From contig NZ_JAAGKO020000022.1 of NCBI RefSeq assembly GCF_027947535.2, forward strand, positions 1 to 64,000: DNA of 64,000 nucleotides. The letters are read 5' to 3'. Position 1 is the stretch's first letter, and each line of letters starts with the position of its first letter. A program made the position numbers and the translations under genes. The notes under the pieces were generated by a model. The model was not told the origin of the DNA. It ran no database searches and was given only the letters and a program-made list of their open reading frames with translations. The DNA comes from Streptantibioticus silvisoli (GTDB taxonomy: Bacteria; Actinomycetota; Actinomycetes; Streptomycetales; Streptomycetaceae). Positions 35,571 to 44,165 of the stretch are shown here, piece after piece.

Positions 35571-36238
35571 GGTTCCTCCCCGCGCGCGATCGCCTTGACC
35601 CGGCCGACGTGCCGCCGTACCGCGGCTGCGGCCGCGTCGCCGTCGCCGGCCCGCAGGGCGGCCAGCAGCTCGGTGTGCTCCTCGATGTTGCGGGCGATGC
35701 GGCGCGGGTCGGCGCGCATCACCTGCACGCCCATCCGCAACTGCCGGTCGCGCAACTGGTCGTAGAGGGTGGCCATGATGGCGTTGCCGGCGGCGCGGAC
35801 GATCTCGGCGTGGAAGGTGCGGTCGCAGTCGGCGGCGCGGGCCAGGTCGCCGGTCTCCCGGTGCTCCTCGTGCTCGTCGAGCAACTCCTCCAGGCGGGCC
35901 AGCAGTTCGCGGCCGGCCGGCAGCACCTTGCGGACCGCGTGCTCCTCGATCAGCAGGCGGGTCTCGACGACGTCGGCGATCTCCTGGGCGGAGACCGGCA
36001 GCACCAGGGCGCCCTTCTTCGGGTAGAGCTTGATCAGGCCCTCGGCCTCCAGGCGCAGCAGTCCCTCGCGGACCGGGGTGCGCGAGACGCCGACCGCTTC
36101 GGCGAGGCCGCCCTCGGTCAGCAGCGTGCCGCCTTCGTAGGACCGGTCGAGGACCGCCTGCTTGACGTGCGCGTAGACCCGTTCCGCAGCGGGGGGACGC
36201 TTGGCCGGGGCGCCGGAGGCCGATGACGTGCTCATCAT
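35567..36238 (-). CDS. GntR-family (FadR-type) transcriptional regulator
   Basis: The start is placed at the ATG at 36238 (MMSTSS), 6 nt after a TATGAT box; a second ATG follows immediately. 223 residues. The winged helix domain (about 20-85) has TEGGLAEAVGVSRTPVREGLLRLEAEGLI, and an FCD effector domain follows (DRTFHAEIVRAAGN with metal/ligand residues). A 10-bp palindrome ATGCGCGCAT covers the start codon and may be an autoregulatory operator. Coupled to the MFS gene. The effector is probably a carboxylic acid, as is usual for FCD proteins. Confidence 0.88.
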   Translation of the reverse strand: MMSTSSASGAPAKRPPAAERVYAHVKQAVLDRSYEGGTLLTEGGLAEAVGVSRTPVREGLLRLEAEGLIKLYPKKGALVLPVSAQEIADVVETRLLIEEHAVRKVLPAGRELLARLEELLDEHEEHRETGDLARAADCDRTFHAEIVRAAGNAIMATLYDQLRDRQLRMGVQVMRADPRRIARNIEEHTELLAALRAGDGDAAAAAVRRHVGRVKAIARGEEP

Positions 36239-36244
36239 GCGCGC

Positions 36245-36250
36245 ATCATA
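36245..36250 (-). promoter_or_regulatory. -10 box of a leaderless gntR promoter
   Basis: TATGAT on the - strand ends 6 nt before the ATG at 36238. TTGTAT lies just upstream in an AT-rich word, TTGTATCTATGATGC, which resembles GntR half sites. Confidence 0.6.
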
Positions 36251-36513
36251 GATACAACACGTCGGCGGCCGGTACCCAACGCTCCGGCCGCGCTCCAACG
36301 CGTCGGTGCGCGAGGGGCGCGCGCCCGCGCCGCGGCCCGTCCCGGCCCGGCCGCGGCGCCCCCGTGCGCAGCCGCCGCGCCCCCGTCCCCGGCCCGCCGC
36401 GCCCGCCCGCGCGGCCCGGCGCGACGTTCGGCGCCGGTCTGGAGCGGCGCGTCGCGACGTTCGGTGCCAGCCTGGAAGGGATGCCCGGGACGCCGACGAG
36501 GGGAAGATTCGCG

Positions 36514-37065
36514 ATGGCGCACAGCAAGCAGGCCGAACCGGTGACCGAACTCGACGCCCGGTACAGCGATCCGCAGGCGCGGCCGGCCGACTGGGTCCGG
36601 GCCCGTGACCGGTTGCGGGCGGCCGAGGTCTTCTGGCTCTCGACGGTGCGGCCCGACGGGCGCCCGCACGTCACGCCGCTGATCTCCGTCTGGGTCGACG
36701 ACGCGCTGTACTTCTGCACCGGCCCGGACGAGCGCAAGGCCCGCAACCTCGCCGCCAACCCGCACGTGGTCATGACCACCGGCGCCAACGACTACGGCAG
36801 CGGCTTCGACCTGACCGTGGAGGGCGACGCCGTCAACATCACCGATCACGCGCGGCTGGTCCGGATCGCCGAGGCCTACGAGGACAAGTACGGCGCCGGC
36901 TGGCACTACGACGTCCACGACGGCGCGTTCGTCCTGCCGGCCGCCGGCCGGGCACCGGGCCACGGCCGCGCCCTGGTCTACGAGGTCGCCCCGGTGACCG
37001 CCTTCGGCTTCGGCAAGGGCGAGTTCAGCCAGACGCGCTGGCACTTCAACGGCGACGCGACCTGA
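36514..37065 (+). CDS. Pyridoxamine 5'-phosphate oxidase-fold flavin/F420 protein
   Basis: A 183-residue split-barrel protein. The ATG at 36514 has GAGGGGAAG upstream; an earlier in-frame ATG (36481) is less likely. Features: FWLSTVRPDGRPHVTPLISVWVDD and DERKARNLAANPHVVMTTG, typical of the PNPOx-like/PPOX class that binds FMN or F420. Substrate unknown. Between the GntR start and this gene (36239-36513) is a small direct repeat with GCGACGTTCGG and no other gene. Confidence 0.84.
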   Translation: MAHSKQAEPVTELDARYSDPQARPADWVRARDRLRAAEVFWLSTVRPDGRPHVTPLISVWVDDALYFCTGPDERKARNLAANPHVVMTTGANDYGSGFDLTVEGDAVNITDHARLVRIAEAYEDKYGAGWHYDVHDGAFVLPAAGRAPGHGRALVYEVAPVTAFGFGKGEFSQTRWHFNGDAT

Positions 37066-37082
37066 GCGCCCGGCCCGGCACG

Positions 37083-37124
37083 CCGCGGGGCCCGGACCGC
37101 GTCACCGCCGTCCGGGCCCCGCGG
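37083..37124. terminator. Shared terminator of two convergent genes
   Basis: A perfect 15-bp stem (CCGCGGGGCCCGGAC) with a 12-nt loop, 18 nt from each convergent stop codon. It probably ends both the flavin-protein gene and the bkd operon. Confidence 0.8.
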
Positions 37125-37142
37125 GCGTTCACGCCCTGGCCG

Positions 37143-38621
37143 TCACGCCCAGGTCATCAGGCGCTTGGGCTGTTCCAGGACCGCGGCGATGTCGCCGAGG
37201 ACCTTGGAGCCGAGTTCGCCGTCGACCAGGCGGTGGTCGAAGGAGAGCGCGAGGGTGGTGACCTTGCGCGGCTTGACCTTGCCCTTGTGCACCCAGGGCT
37301 GGTCCTTGACCGCGCCGAAGGCGAGGATCGCGGACTCCCCCGGGTTCAGGATGGGCGTACCGGTGTCGACGCCGAAGACGCCGACGTTGGTGATGGTGAC
37401 CGTCCCGCCCTGCATGGCGGCGGGGGTGGTCCTGCCCTCCCGGGCGGTGCCGACCAGGTCGCCGAGCGCGGCGGCGAGCTGGGGGAGGGTGAGGGCGTTC
37501 GCGTCCTTGATGTTCGGCACGATCAGCCCGCGCGGGGTGGCCGCGGCGATGCCCAGGTTGACGTAGCTCTTGCGGACGATCTCCTGGTTCACCTCGTCCC
37601 AGGCCGCGTTGACGTCCGGGTTGCGCCGGATCGCGACCAGCAGGGCCTTCGCCACCAGCAGCAGCGGGCTGACCTTGAGGCCGGCGAACGCCGGGTCGAG
37701 CTTCAGCTCCTGCACCAGCCGCATGCTGCGGGTGATGTCGAAGGTGACGAACTCGGTGACGTGCGGCGCGGTGAACGCGCTGGCCACCATGGCCTGCGCG
37801 GTCGCCTTGCGGACGCCCTTGATCGGAACGCGTGTTTCACGTGAAACATCCGCGCCCGCGCCGGCCGCCGGGGCGGTCGGCTGTTCGACCCGCGCGGCCG
37901 GGGCCGGGGCGGCCTGCGGCGCGGCGGGCTCCGGAGCGGCGGCGGCGTGCACGTCGTCCCGGGTGATGTCGCCGTGCGGCCCGGTCGGCAGTACGGCGGC
38001 CAGGTCGACGCCGAGGTCCCGGGCCAGCTTGCGCACCGGCGGCTTGGCCAGCGGCCGGTCACCGGACGCCGGGGCCGCGGTGGGCGCCGCGGCCGGCACC
38101 GGAGCGGTCGGCACCGGAGTGGCAGCGGGCGCGGCGGTGCCGTTCAGCTCGGCCTGGACCTGCTCGCGCACGGCTGCCGACGCCGGGGCGGCGGTCCTGC
38201 GCGGGCGGCGCTTGGACGTCGTGGTGGCGACGCCGTAGCCCACCAGCACCGCCTGCCGCTTCGGCGCCGGCTCGTCGGCGGCCGGCGCGGCCGGGGCCGA
38301 CGCTGCGGGCGCGGCGGCGGGGGCCGGAGCCGGGGCCGGCTCTTCGACGGGAGCGCCGGGGGTGGTGTCCACCGAGATGATGGCGGTGCCCACGTCGACG
38401 GTGTCGCCCTCGGGGAACCGGAGCTCGCTGACCACGCCGTCGAACGGGATGGGCAGCTCGACGGCGGCCTTGGCCGTCTCGACCTCGCACACCACCTGGC
38501 CGTCGGAGACGGTGTCACCGACGGCGACGAACCACTTGAGGATCTCGGCCTCGGTGAGTCCCTCGCCCACGTCGGGCATCTTGAACTCGCGGAAGCGCTG
38601 CGCTGTGTCAATCACGGTCAC
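37143..38621 (-). CDS. bkdC: Branched-chain 2-oxoacid dehydrogenase E2 (dihydrolipoamide acyltransferase)
   Basis: A 492-residue E2 protein from GTG 38621 (GAGGAG upstream). One lipoyl domain (about 10-85) has Lys51 in ETAKAAV for lipoylation. An Ala/Pro-rich linker follows, then a peripheral-subunit-binding domain (KLARDLGVDLAAVLPTG) and the acyltransferase core ending with FDHRLVDGELG (catalytic His463, Asp467). It transfers the branched acyl group from E1 to CoA, giving isobutyryl-, isovaleryl- or 2-methylbutyryl-CoA. Last gene of a three-gene operon; 15 nt after E1beta. No E3 gene is nearby, so E3 is shared. Confidence 0.93.
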   Translation of the reverse strand: MTVIDTAQRFREFKMPDVGEGLTEAEILKWFVAVGDTVSDGQVVCEVETAKAAVELPIPFDGVVSELRFPEGDTVDVGTAIISVDTTPGAPVEEPAPAPAPAAAPAASAPAAPAADEPAPKRQAVLVGYGVATTTSKRRPRRTAAPASAAVREQVQAELNGTAAPAATPVPTAPVPAAAPTAAPASGDRPLAKPPVRKLARDLGVDLAAVLPTGPHGDITRDDVHAAAAPEPAAPQAAPAPAARVEQPTAPAAGAGADVSRETRVPIKGVRKATAQAMVASAFTAPHVTEFVTFDITRSMRLVQELKLDPAFAGLKVSPLLLVAKALLVAIRRNPDVNAAWDEVNQEIVRKSYVNLGIAAATPRGLIVPNIKDANALTLPQLAAALGDLVGTAREGRTTPAAMQGGTVTITNVGVFGVDTGTPILNPGESAILAFGAVKDQPWVHKGKVKPRKVTTLALSFDHRLVDGELGSKVLGDIAAVLEQPKRLMTWA

Positions 38622-38636
38622 TGATCTCCTCGGCTT

Positions 38637-39611
38637 TCAGAAGGCCAGCGCGCGGTCAACGGCGTCGAGCACGCGGTCAAGGCCGGGCAGGTACTCCTCC
38701 TCGACCCGGGCCGGCGGGTACGGGGCGTGGAAACCGCCCACCCGCAGCACCGGTGCCTCCAGGTGGTAGAAGCAGCGTTCGGTGATCCGGGCGGCGATCT
38801 CGGCGCCGGTGCCCAGGAACACCGGGGCCTCGTGCACCACGACCAGCCGGCGGGTCTTCTCCACCGAGGCCTGGATCCCGTCGAAGTCGATCGGCGACAT
38901 GGACCTCAGGTCCAGCACCTCCAGGCTGCGCCCGTCCTCCTCGGCGGCCTTGGCGACCTCCAGGCAGACCTTGACCATCGGCCCGTAGGCGGCCAGCGTC
39001 AGGTCCCGGCCCTCGCGGGCCACGTTGGCGCGGTGCAGCGGCGCGGGGACGGCGGCGGTGTCGACCTCGCCCTTGTCCCAGTAGCGGCGCTTGGGCTCGA
39101 AGAAGATCACCGGGTCGTCGCACTCGATGGCCTGCTGGAGCATCCAGTAGCCGTCCGACGGCGTCGCGGGGGAGACCACCTTCAGGCCGGCGACGTGCGC
39201 GAACAGCGTCTCCGGCGACTCCGAGTGGTGCTCGACCGCGCCGATGCCGCCGCCGTAGGGGATGCGCACGACGACCGGCAGCTTGATCTTGCCGAGCGCC
39301 CGGGCGTGCATCTTGGCCAGCTGGGTGACGATCTGGTCGTACGCCGGGAAGACGAAGCCGTCGAACTGGATCTCCACCACCGGGCGGTAGCCGCGCAGGG
39401 CCAGGCCGATCGCGGTGCCGACGATGCCGGACTCCGCGAGCGGGGTGTCGATCACCCGCTCCTCGCCGAAGTCCTTCTGCAGGCCGTCGGTGATGCGGAA
39501 GACGCCGCCGAGCTTGCCGACGTCCTCACCCATCATGAGGACCTTGGGGTCCGACTCCAGGGAGTGCCGCAGCGACTCGTTGAGTGCCTTGGCGAGGGTC
39601 ATGGAGGTCAT
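38637..39611 (-). CDS. bkdB: Branched-chain 2-oxoacid dehydrogenase E1 beta subunit
   Basis: A 324-residue E1 beta. The ATG at 39611 overlaps the E1alpha stop (ATGA at 39608-39611). Visible: GEDVGKLGGVFRITDGL, DTPLAESGIVGTAIGLA, FDGFVFPAYDQIV and IPYGGGIGAVEHHS, which are signatures of 2-oxoacid dehydrogenase E1 beta subunits of the branched-chain type. It pairs with the alpha subunit to decarboxylate valine-, leucine- and isoleucine-derived oxoacids. These acyl-CoAs prime branched fatty acids and many polyketides in Streptomyces. Confidence 0.95.
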   Translation of the reverse strand: MTSMTLAKALNESLRHSLESDPKVLMMGEDVGKLGGVFRITDGLQKDFGEERVIDTPLAESGIVGTAIGLALRGYRPVVEIQFDGFVFPAYDQIVTQLAKMHARALGKIKLPVVVRIPYGGGIGAVEHHSESPETLFAHVAGLKVVSPATPSDGYWMLQQAIECDDPVIFFEPKRRYWDKGEVDTAAVPAPLHRANVAREGRDLTLAAYGPMVKVCLEVAKAAEEDGRSLEVLDLRSMSPIDFDGIQASVEKTRRLVVVHEAPVFLGTGAEIAARITERCFYHLEAPVLRVGGFHAPYPPARVEEEYLPGLDRVLDAVDRALAF

Positions 39612-40756
39612 CGGGCCGCCCCTTCCTGGTGGTCCTCGAAGGAGGCCTGGTACTCGGCGAACGCCGCCCGCTCCTCGTCGACCAGGCTGTGGCCGTCCGC
39701 GTAGACGTTCTCGAAGATCGACATCGGGTCGGGGTCGGGCATGGACCGCACGCCCTCGCGGACCCGCTTGGCCATCGTGTCGCTCTCCGCGTCGACCTCG
39801 GCGTAGTACGCCTCGTCGGCGACGCCCTGCTTGGTCAGGTATGCCTTCAGCCGCAGGATCGGGTCCTTCGCCTCCCACGCGACGCGCTCGTCGTCGAGCC
39901 GGTAGCGGCTGGCGTCGTCGGAGGTGGTGTGCGCGCCCATCCGGTAGGTGAACGCCTCGACCAGCATCGGGCCGCCGCCGGTGCGGGCGCGCTCCAGGGC
40001 GGCCCGGGTCACCGCGAGCACCGCCAGCACGTCGTTGCCGTCCACCCGGACGCCGGGGAAGCCGAAGCCGGCGGCGCGCTGGTAGATCGGCACCCGGGAC
40101 TGCTTCTCGGTGGGCTCGGAGATCGCCCACTGGTTGTTCTGGCAGAAGAACACCACGGGGGCGTTGTAGACGGCCGCGAAGGTGAACGCCTCCGCCACGT
40201 CGCCCTGGCTGGAGGCGCCGTCGCCGAAGTAGGCGATGACGGCGGAGTCCGCGCCGTCCTTGGCGATGCCCATGGCGTAGCCGGCCGCGTGCAGGGTCTG
40301 CGAGCCGATGACGATCGTGTAGAGCTGGAAGTTGTTCTCGTTCGGGTCCCAGCCGCCGTTGTTGACGCCGCGGAACATCCCGAGCAGGTTCAGCGGGTCC
40401 ACGCCGCGGGTCCAGGCGACGCCGTGCTCGCGGTACGTGGGGAACACGTAGTCGTCGGCGCGGGTGGCCCGGCCGGAGCCGATCTGGGCGGCCTCCTGGC
40501 CGAGCAGCGAGGCCCACAGGCCCAGCTCGCCCTGCCGCTGGAGGGTGACCGCCTCGGCGTCGAAGCGGCGGGTCAGCACCATGTCGCGGTACAGACCGCG
40601 CAGTTCCTCGGGGGTCAGGTCGATGGAGTACTCGCGGTGTTCGACACGCTCGCCCTCCGGGGTCAGCAACTGCACGAGCGGGGGCTGCGCCCCGGCTCCC
40701 CCTCGGCGCTTGGCGCCGCCGCGGCTGCTGCGCGCGGCAGTGCTTTTCACGCTCAC
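39608..40756 (-). CDS. bkdA: Branched-chain 2-oxoacid dehydrogenase E1 alpha subunit
   Basis: The start is GTG 40756 because GGAGGAG lies 7-8 nt upstream; the longer open frame has no ribosome site. 382 residues. The thiamine diphosphate motif is GDGASSQGD ... CQNN; RVDGNDVLAV and RMGAHTTSDD are typical of branched-chain E1 alpha. The N-terminal 30 residues are basic and disordered. First gene of the operon; the promoter probably lies in the 335-nt divergent gap, with TAACGT (- strand, near 40895) a candidate -10. Confidence 0.94.
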   Translation of the reverse strand: MSVKSTAARSSRGGAKRRGGAGAQPPLVQLLTPEGERVEHREYSIDLTPEELRGLYRDMVLTRRFDAEAVTLQRQGELGLWASLLGQEAAQIGSGRATRADDYVFPTYREHGVAWTRGVDPLNLLGMFRGVNNGGWDPNENNFQLYTIVIGSQTLHAAGYAMGIAKDGADSAVIAYFGDGASSQGDVAEAFTFAAVYNAPVVFFCQNNQWAISEPTEKQSRVPIYQRAAGFGFPGVRVDGNDVLAVLAVTRAALERARTGGGPMLVEAFTYRMGAHTTSDDASRYRLDDERVAWEAKDPILRLKAYLTKQGVADEAYYAEVDAESDTMAKRVREGVRSMPDPDPMSIFENVYADGHSLVDEERAAFAEYQASFEDHQEGAAR

Positions 40757-41078
40757 GTCTTGCTCCTCCGTCTGGCCGGCCCCGGGGTCCGCCGGGCGCC
40801 GTGCGGGATCACCCAAATCGGCTCGGCGCACGGGGTGTGTGCGACAGGCCCGGTCCGGGCGTGACTTCCGCCCCGGACACGGCCTGCGCAACAGACGTTA
40901 CCCACACTTCACACGAGCGCGCGATTGGGCGTCTACCTGCGGTTTTGCTTTGATTTCCTAGCAAACCGCTTCGACGGCGCATTACCGCAGGCCACCGGGA
41001 CACCCGCACGGTATCCCGGGACGGTCGATGACGTAAGGGCCAAGCGGGGGTGTGATCACACGGACACGCTGAGTGATC
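40757..41078. other. Divergent regulatory gap with an inverted repeat
   Basis: No gene. The imperfect inverted repeat GGTTTTGCT (40941-40949) and AGCAAACC (40960-40967) flank an AT-rich 10-base centre; the surrounding 60 bases are clearly less GC-rich than the genome. It is a good place for an Lrp/BkdR-type or other regulator of the bkd operon. TAACGT on the - strand may be the bkd -10. Confidence 0.5.
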
Positions 41079-41084
41079 TACCAT
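41079..41084 (+). promoter_or_regulatory. -10 box of a leaderless phosphotransferase gene promoter
   Basis: TACCAT is followed by 7 nt and the GTG start at 41092, without Shine-Dalgarno. Confidence 0.65.
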
Positions 41085-41091
41085 TCGCCGG

Positions 41092-42168
41092 GTGCCTCCT
41101 CGCAGTCCGGCGGTCGCCATGCCCTCCGACCGCACGCTCCACAGCCTGCTGAACCACTACGGCGCCGGCGATCCGCTGGCGTGCCGACCGGTGGCGCAGG
41201 GGCTGCTGAACCACGGCTACCGCCTGCGCACCACCCGCGGGTCGTTCTTCCTCAAGCACTATCTGGACGACCCCGACCGGCCCGAACGGCGGGCCACCCA
41301 TCCGGCGACCATCGTCCGCCAGCACCGCGCGACGCTGCGGCTCGGCGCCCTCGGCCTGCCGGTGGCGGCGCCGCTGACCGGCCGCGACGGCCGGACCGTG
41401 TACGTCCTGGGCGGCCGTCCGTACGCGCTCTACCCCTGGGTCGACGGGCGGCACCGGGCGGGCAGCGAGTTGACCACCGGCCAGTCGCGCCGGCTGGGCT
41501 GGCTGCTGGGCCGGGTGCACCTGGCACTGGAACGCGTGCTGGCCGGCATCACCGCGGGCATGGCGGGCGCCGGCGGCGCCGGGGGGCCCGGGTCCGGCAG
41601 CGCGCGGGCGGAGGAGACCGACACGCTGATCGGCGAACTGCTGCGGCTGGCCGGGCGGCACCGGCCGCGCGATCCGATGGACGTACTGGCGGAGCGGCGG
41701 CTGCTGGAGCGCCGCGCGCTGCTGGAGCGGTACGCGCACCGCCGGCCGGCCGCCTCGGCGGCGCCGGCCTGCGGCTGGGTGCACGGCGACTTCCACCCGT
41801 TCAACCTGCTGTACCGCGGGGCCGAGCCGGCCGCGATCATCGACTGGGACCGGCTGGGGGTCCAGCCGCGCGCCGAGGAGGCGGTGCGGGCGGCGGTGAT
41901 CTTCTTCCTCGGGCCGGACGGCGCACTGGATCTCGCCAAGGTCCGCGCCTACGCGCGGGCGTACCGGCTCACCACCGGCGTACCGGCCAACGACCTGGCC
42001 GCCGCGGTGCGCCGGGTGTGGTGGGAGCGGCTGAACGACCTGTGGATGCTGCGCTGGCGCTACCAGCGCCTCGACTGCCGCGCCGACCCGCTCTTCCCGG
42101 CCGCCGCGGCCCTCGTGGTGTGGTGGACCCGGGAGTACGAGGCGGTGCTGGCCGCCTTCACGGGGTGA
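41092..42168 (+). CDS. Aminoglycoside-phosphotransferase-fold kinase (APH family)
   Basis: A 358-residue kinase of the APH/choline-kinase fold. The catalytic loop is WVHGDFHPFNLLY (Asp base, Asn metal ligand) and the metal motif is AAIIDWDRLG. The N-terminal lobe has a Lys in GSFFLKHYL for ATP. A Gly-rich insert (about 157-180) is specific to this copy. The substrate is unknown; homoserine-kinase-II-like and sugar/antibiotic kinases share this fold. The gene is divergent from bkdABC. Its last codons (Ala-Phe-Thr-Gly-stop) are echoed many times in the downstream repeat. Confidence 0.8.
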   Translation: MPPRSPAVAMPSDRTLHSLLNHYGAGDPLACRPVAQGLLNHGYRLRTTRGSFFLKHYLDDPDRPERRATHPATIVRQHRATLRLGALGLPVAAPLTGRDGRTVYVLGGRPYALYPWVDGRHRAGSELTTGQSRRLGWLLGRVHLALERVLAGITAGMAGAGGAGGPGSGSARAEETDTLIGELLRLAGRHRPRDPMDVLAERRLLERRALLERYAHRRPAASAAPACGWVHGDFHPFNLLYRGAEPAAIIDWDRLGVQPRAEEAVRAAVIFFLGPDGALDLAKVRAYARAYRLTTGVPANDLAAAVRRVWWERLNDLWMLRWRYQRLDCRADPLFPAAAALVVWWTREYEAVLAAFTG

Positions 42169-42450
42169 GCGGGTGTGGTTGGCGGGCCGGGGCCTTCACC
42201 GGGTGGGCCCGCGTGGGCCGGGGCCGGGGCTGGAGCCTTCACCGGGTGCCCCCGCGTTCCCGGCTGGCGCCTTCACCGGGTGAGCCGGTGTGCTGCGCGA
42301 GCCACACCGGGCGCGGGCGCGGCGGGTTCCGCGGCCGGGGCCTTCACCGGGTGGGCCCGCGTGGTTCGCGGCTGGAGCCTTCACCGGCTGCCCCCGCGTT
42401 CCCGGTCGACGCCTTCACCGGGTGAGCCGCGATCGGCCCTCCACCGGTGA
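42164..42450. repeat. Repeat array derived from the end of the phosphotransferase gene
   Basis: The word GCCTTCACCGGGTG, which copies the last codons and stop of the upstream gene, occurs about seven more times (near 42191, 42233, 42267, 42339, 42375, 42409 and a degenerate copy at 42437). A three-word block at 42191-42285 is itself repeated at 42339-42425 (offset 142-148). No gene is contained. Confidence 0.85.
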
Positions 42451-42502
42451 GCCGCGTGCCGCGTGACGTGTGCCGTGCGGCCCGGTGCCGGCCCTCACCC
42501 GT

Positions 42503-42521
42503 CCGGCGCCGGGGGCGCCGG
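42503..42521. terminator. Short perfect hairpin between convergent genes
   Basis: CCGGCGCC-GGG-GGCGCCGG lies 22 nt after the kinase stop on the - strand; it may also end the phosphotransferase transcript. Confidence 0.5.
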
Positions 42522-42542
42522 TGCGGGCTTCGGGCCGGGCGC

Positions 42543-44165
42543 TCAGGTGTCGTTGCCGCCTTGGCCGTTGCTGTCGCCGCCGCTGCCGCCGCTGCTGCCG
42601 CCGAGGATCGGGGGCAGCGACGGGGAGCTCCCGCCGTCCGAGCCGCCGTCGGACGCCGGGGGCGTGCTGGGCGGCGGGGTGGACGGCGGCGGGGTGGTGG
42701 CCGGCGGGGTGGACGCCGGGGCCGTGGACGGCGGCTGGGACGTGGTGGCCGACTTCGACGGGTAGGGGTTGGACGGCTGGTCGGTCCGCGTCCAGGACGG
42801 CGAGGCCGTCGACTGGTCACCGTCCTGCGAGCCGGTCCGGGTCGGCTGCGAGGCCGGGCCGCCGCTGTCGGCGACCCGGGGGGAGGCCGGGCTGAGCGGG
42901 GTGTGGCCGTTGCCGTGGTTCTGCGCGGCGTTGAGGGCGATGAAGACGCCGATGCCGATGGCGACCAGGGCGGCGACCAGCACCAGGAAGACGTTGCGGC
43001 CGCGGTGGGCGGGCGCGGCGTCGGCGTAGCCGTAGGCGGGCTCGTCGGGGCCGATCGGCGGGCCCATGATCAGCGGCGGGCCCAGTTCGGCGGTGTTGCC
43101 GGAGTGACCGGGCAGCACGGTCGTGGCGGCGGGGCCGGGCAGCGCCGTGGTGGCGGCGTGGTCGACGTAGCCGGTGTCCCAGGTCCCGGTCCAGCCGCCG
43201 CTCTCGGCCAGCATGCGCAGCGCGTACTGGACCAGGCCGTGCATCTCCTCGGCGCTCTGGAAGCGGTCGTCGGGGTCCTTGGCCAGCGCGCGCAGCACCA
43301 GGCCGTCCAGCTCCGGCGGCACCCGGTCGCTGACGGTGGACGGCACCCGGGGGTCGTCCTGGACGTGCTGGTAGACCACCGACAGCGGGGTCTCGCCCAT
43401 GAACGGCGGGCGCAGCGCGAGGAGTTCGTAGAGCAGGCAGCCGGTGGCGTACAGGTCGCTGCGGTGGTCGACGGCCTTGCCGAGCGCCTGTTCCGGCGAC
43501 AGGTACTGCGGGGTGCCCATGACCATGCCGGTCTGCGTCATCGTGGTGGACGCGCCGTGCAGCGCGCGGGCGATGCCGAAGTCCATGACCTTGACGGCGC
43601 CGGCGTGGGTGATGACGACGTTGGCCGGCTTGATGTCACGGTGCACGATGCCGTGCTGGTGGCTGTAGGCCAGCGCGTCCAGGACGCCGGAGACGATGAC
43701 CAGCGCCTGTTCGACCGGCGGCGCGTCGGAGTCCACCAGCAGTTCGCGGATCGTGCGGCCCTCGCACAGCTCCATCACGATGTACGGCACGGTGTCCTGG
43801 CCGTACCGGTCCTCGCCGGAGTCGTAGACCGCGACGATGGAGTGGTGGTTGAGGCCGGCCACGGACTGGGCCTCACGGGTGAAGCGGGCCTTGGAGATCG
43901 GGTCCTCGGCGAGGTCACCGCGCATCAGTTTGACCGCGACGGTGCGGCCGAGCCGGACGTCCTCGGCGGCGTAGACCTCGGCCATGCCGCCGCGGCCCAG
44001 ACGCCGGGTGAGGCGGTAACGCCCGTCGCCGATCAGCCCGTTGTCGCCGAACTGGGCGACGGATTCGGCCGGTGTGTCGTCCCCCGGACCGGCTGGCCGC
44101 CCGGTCGGGTCCCCGGGGGCCTTGGACTGGTCGGGGTCGTCGGAGGCGGCCTGCGTGTGGTCCAT
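42543..44165 (-). CDS. Membrane-bound Ser/Thr protein kinase without PASTA domains
   Basis: 540 residues from the ATG at 44165. The kinase domain (about 45-310) is complete: GRGGMAEVY loop, VAVKLM Lys, HRDIKPANV, DFGIA, and the activation loop with TMTQTGMVMGTPQYLSPEQ. One membrane helix lies at about 391-413. The ~125-residue extracellular tail is Ser/Thr/Pro/Gly-rich (STPPPSTPPPST-type repeats, GSSGGSGG) and has no PASTA fold, so it may sense the wall by other means or be O-glycosylated. Divergent from a second kinase with a nearly identical activation segment, suggesting an old duplication. Confidence 0.92.
   Translation of the reverse strand: MDHTQAASDDPDQSKAPGDPTGRPAGPGDDTPAESVAQFGDNGLIGDGRYRLTRRLGRGGMAEVYAAEDVRLGRTVAVKLMRGDLAEDPISKARFTREAQSVAGLNHHSIVAVYDSGEDRYGQDTVPYIVMELCEGRTIRELLVDSDAPPVEQALVIVSGVLDALAYSHQHGIVHRDIKPANVVITHAGAVKVMDFGIARALHGASTTMTQTGMVMGTPQYLSPEQALGKAVDHRSDLYATGCLLYELLALRPPFMGETPLSVVYQHVQDDPRVPSTVSDRVPPELDGLVLRALAKDPDDRFQSAEEMHGLVQYALRMLAESGGWTGTWDTGYVDHAATTALPGPAATTVLPGHSGNTAELGPPLIMGPPIGPDEPAYGYADAAPAHRGRNVFLVLVAALVAIGIGVFIALNAAQNHGNGHTPLSPASPRVADSGGPASQPTRTGSQDGDQSTASPSWTRTDQPSNPYPSKSATTSQPPSTAPASTPPATTPPPSTPPPSTPPASDGGSDGGSSPSLPPILGGSSGGSGGDSNGQGGNDT

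Noticed and set aside
42543-42920. PASTA domains in the - strand kinase
   Set aside because: The extracellular part is only Ser/Thr/Pro/Gly repeats with no PASTA pattern.
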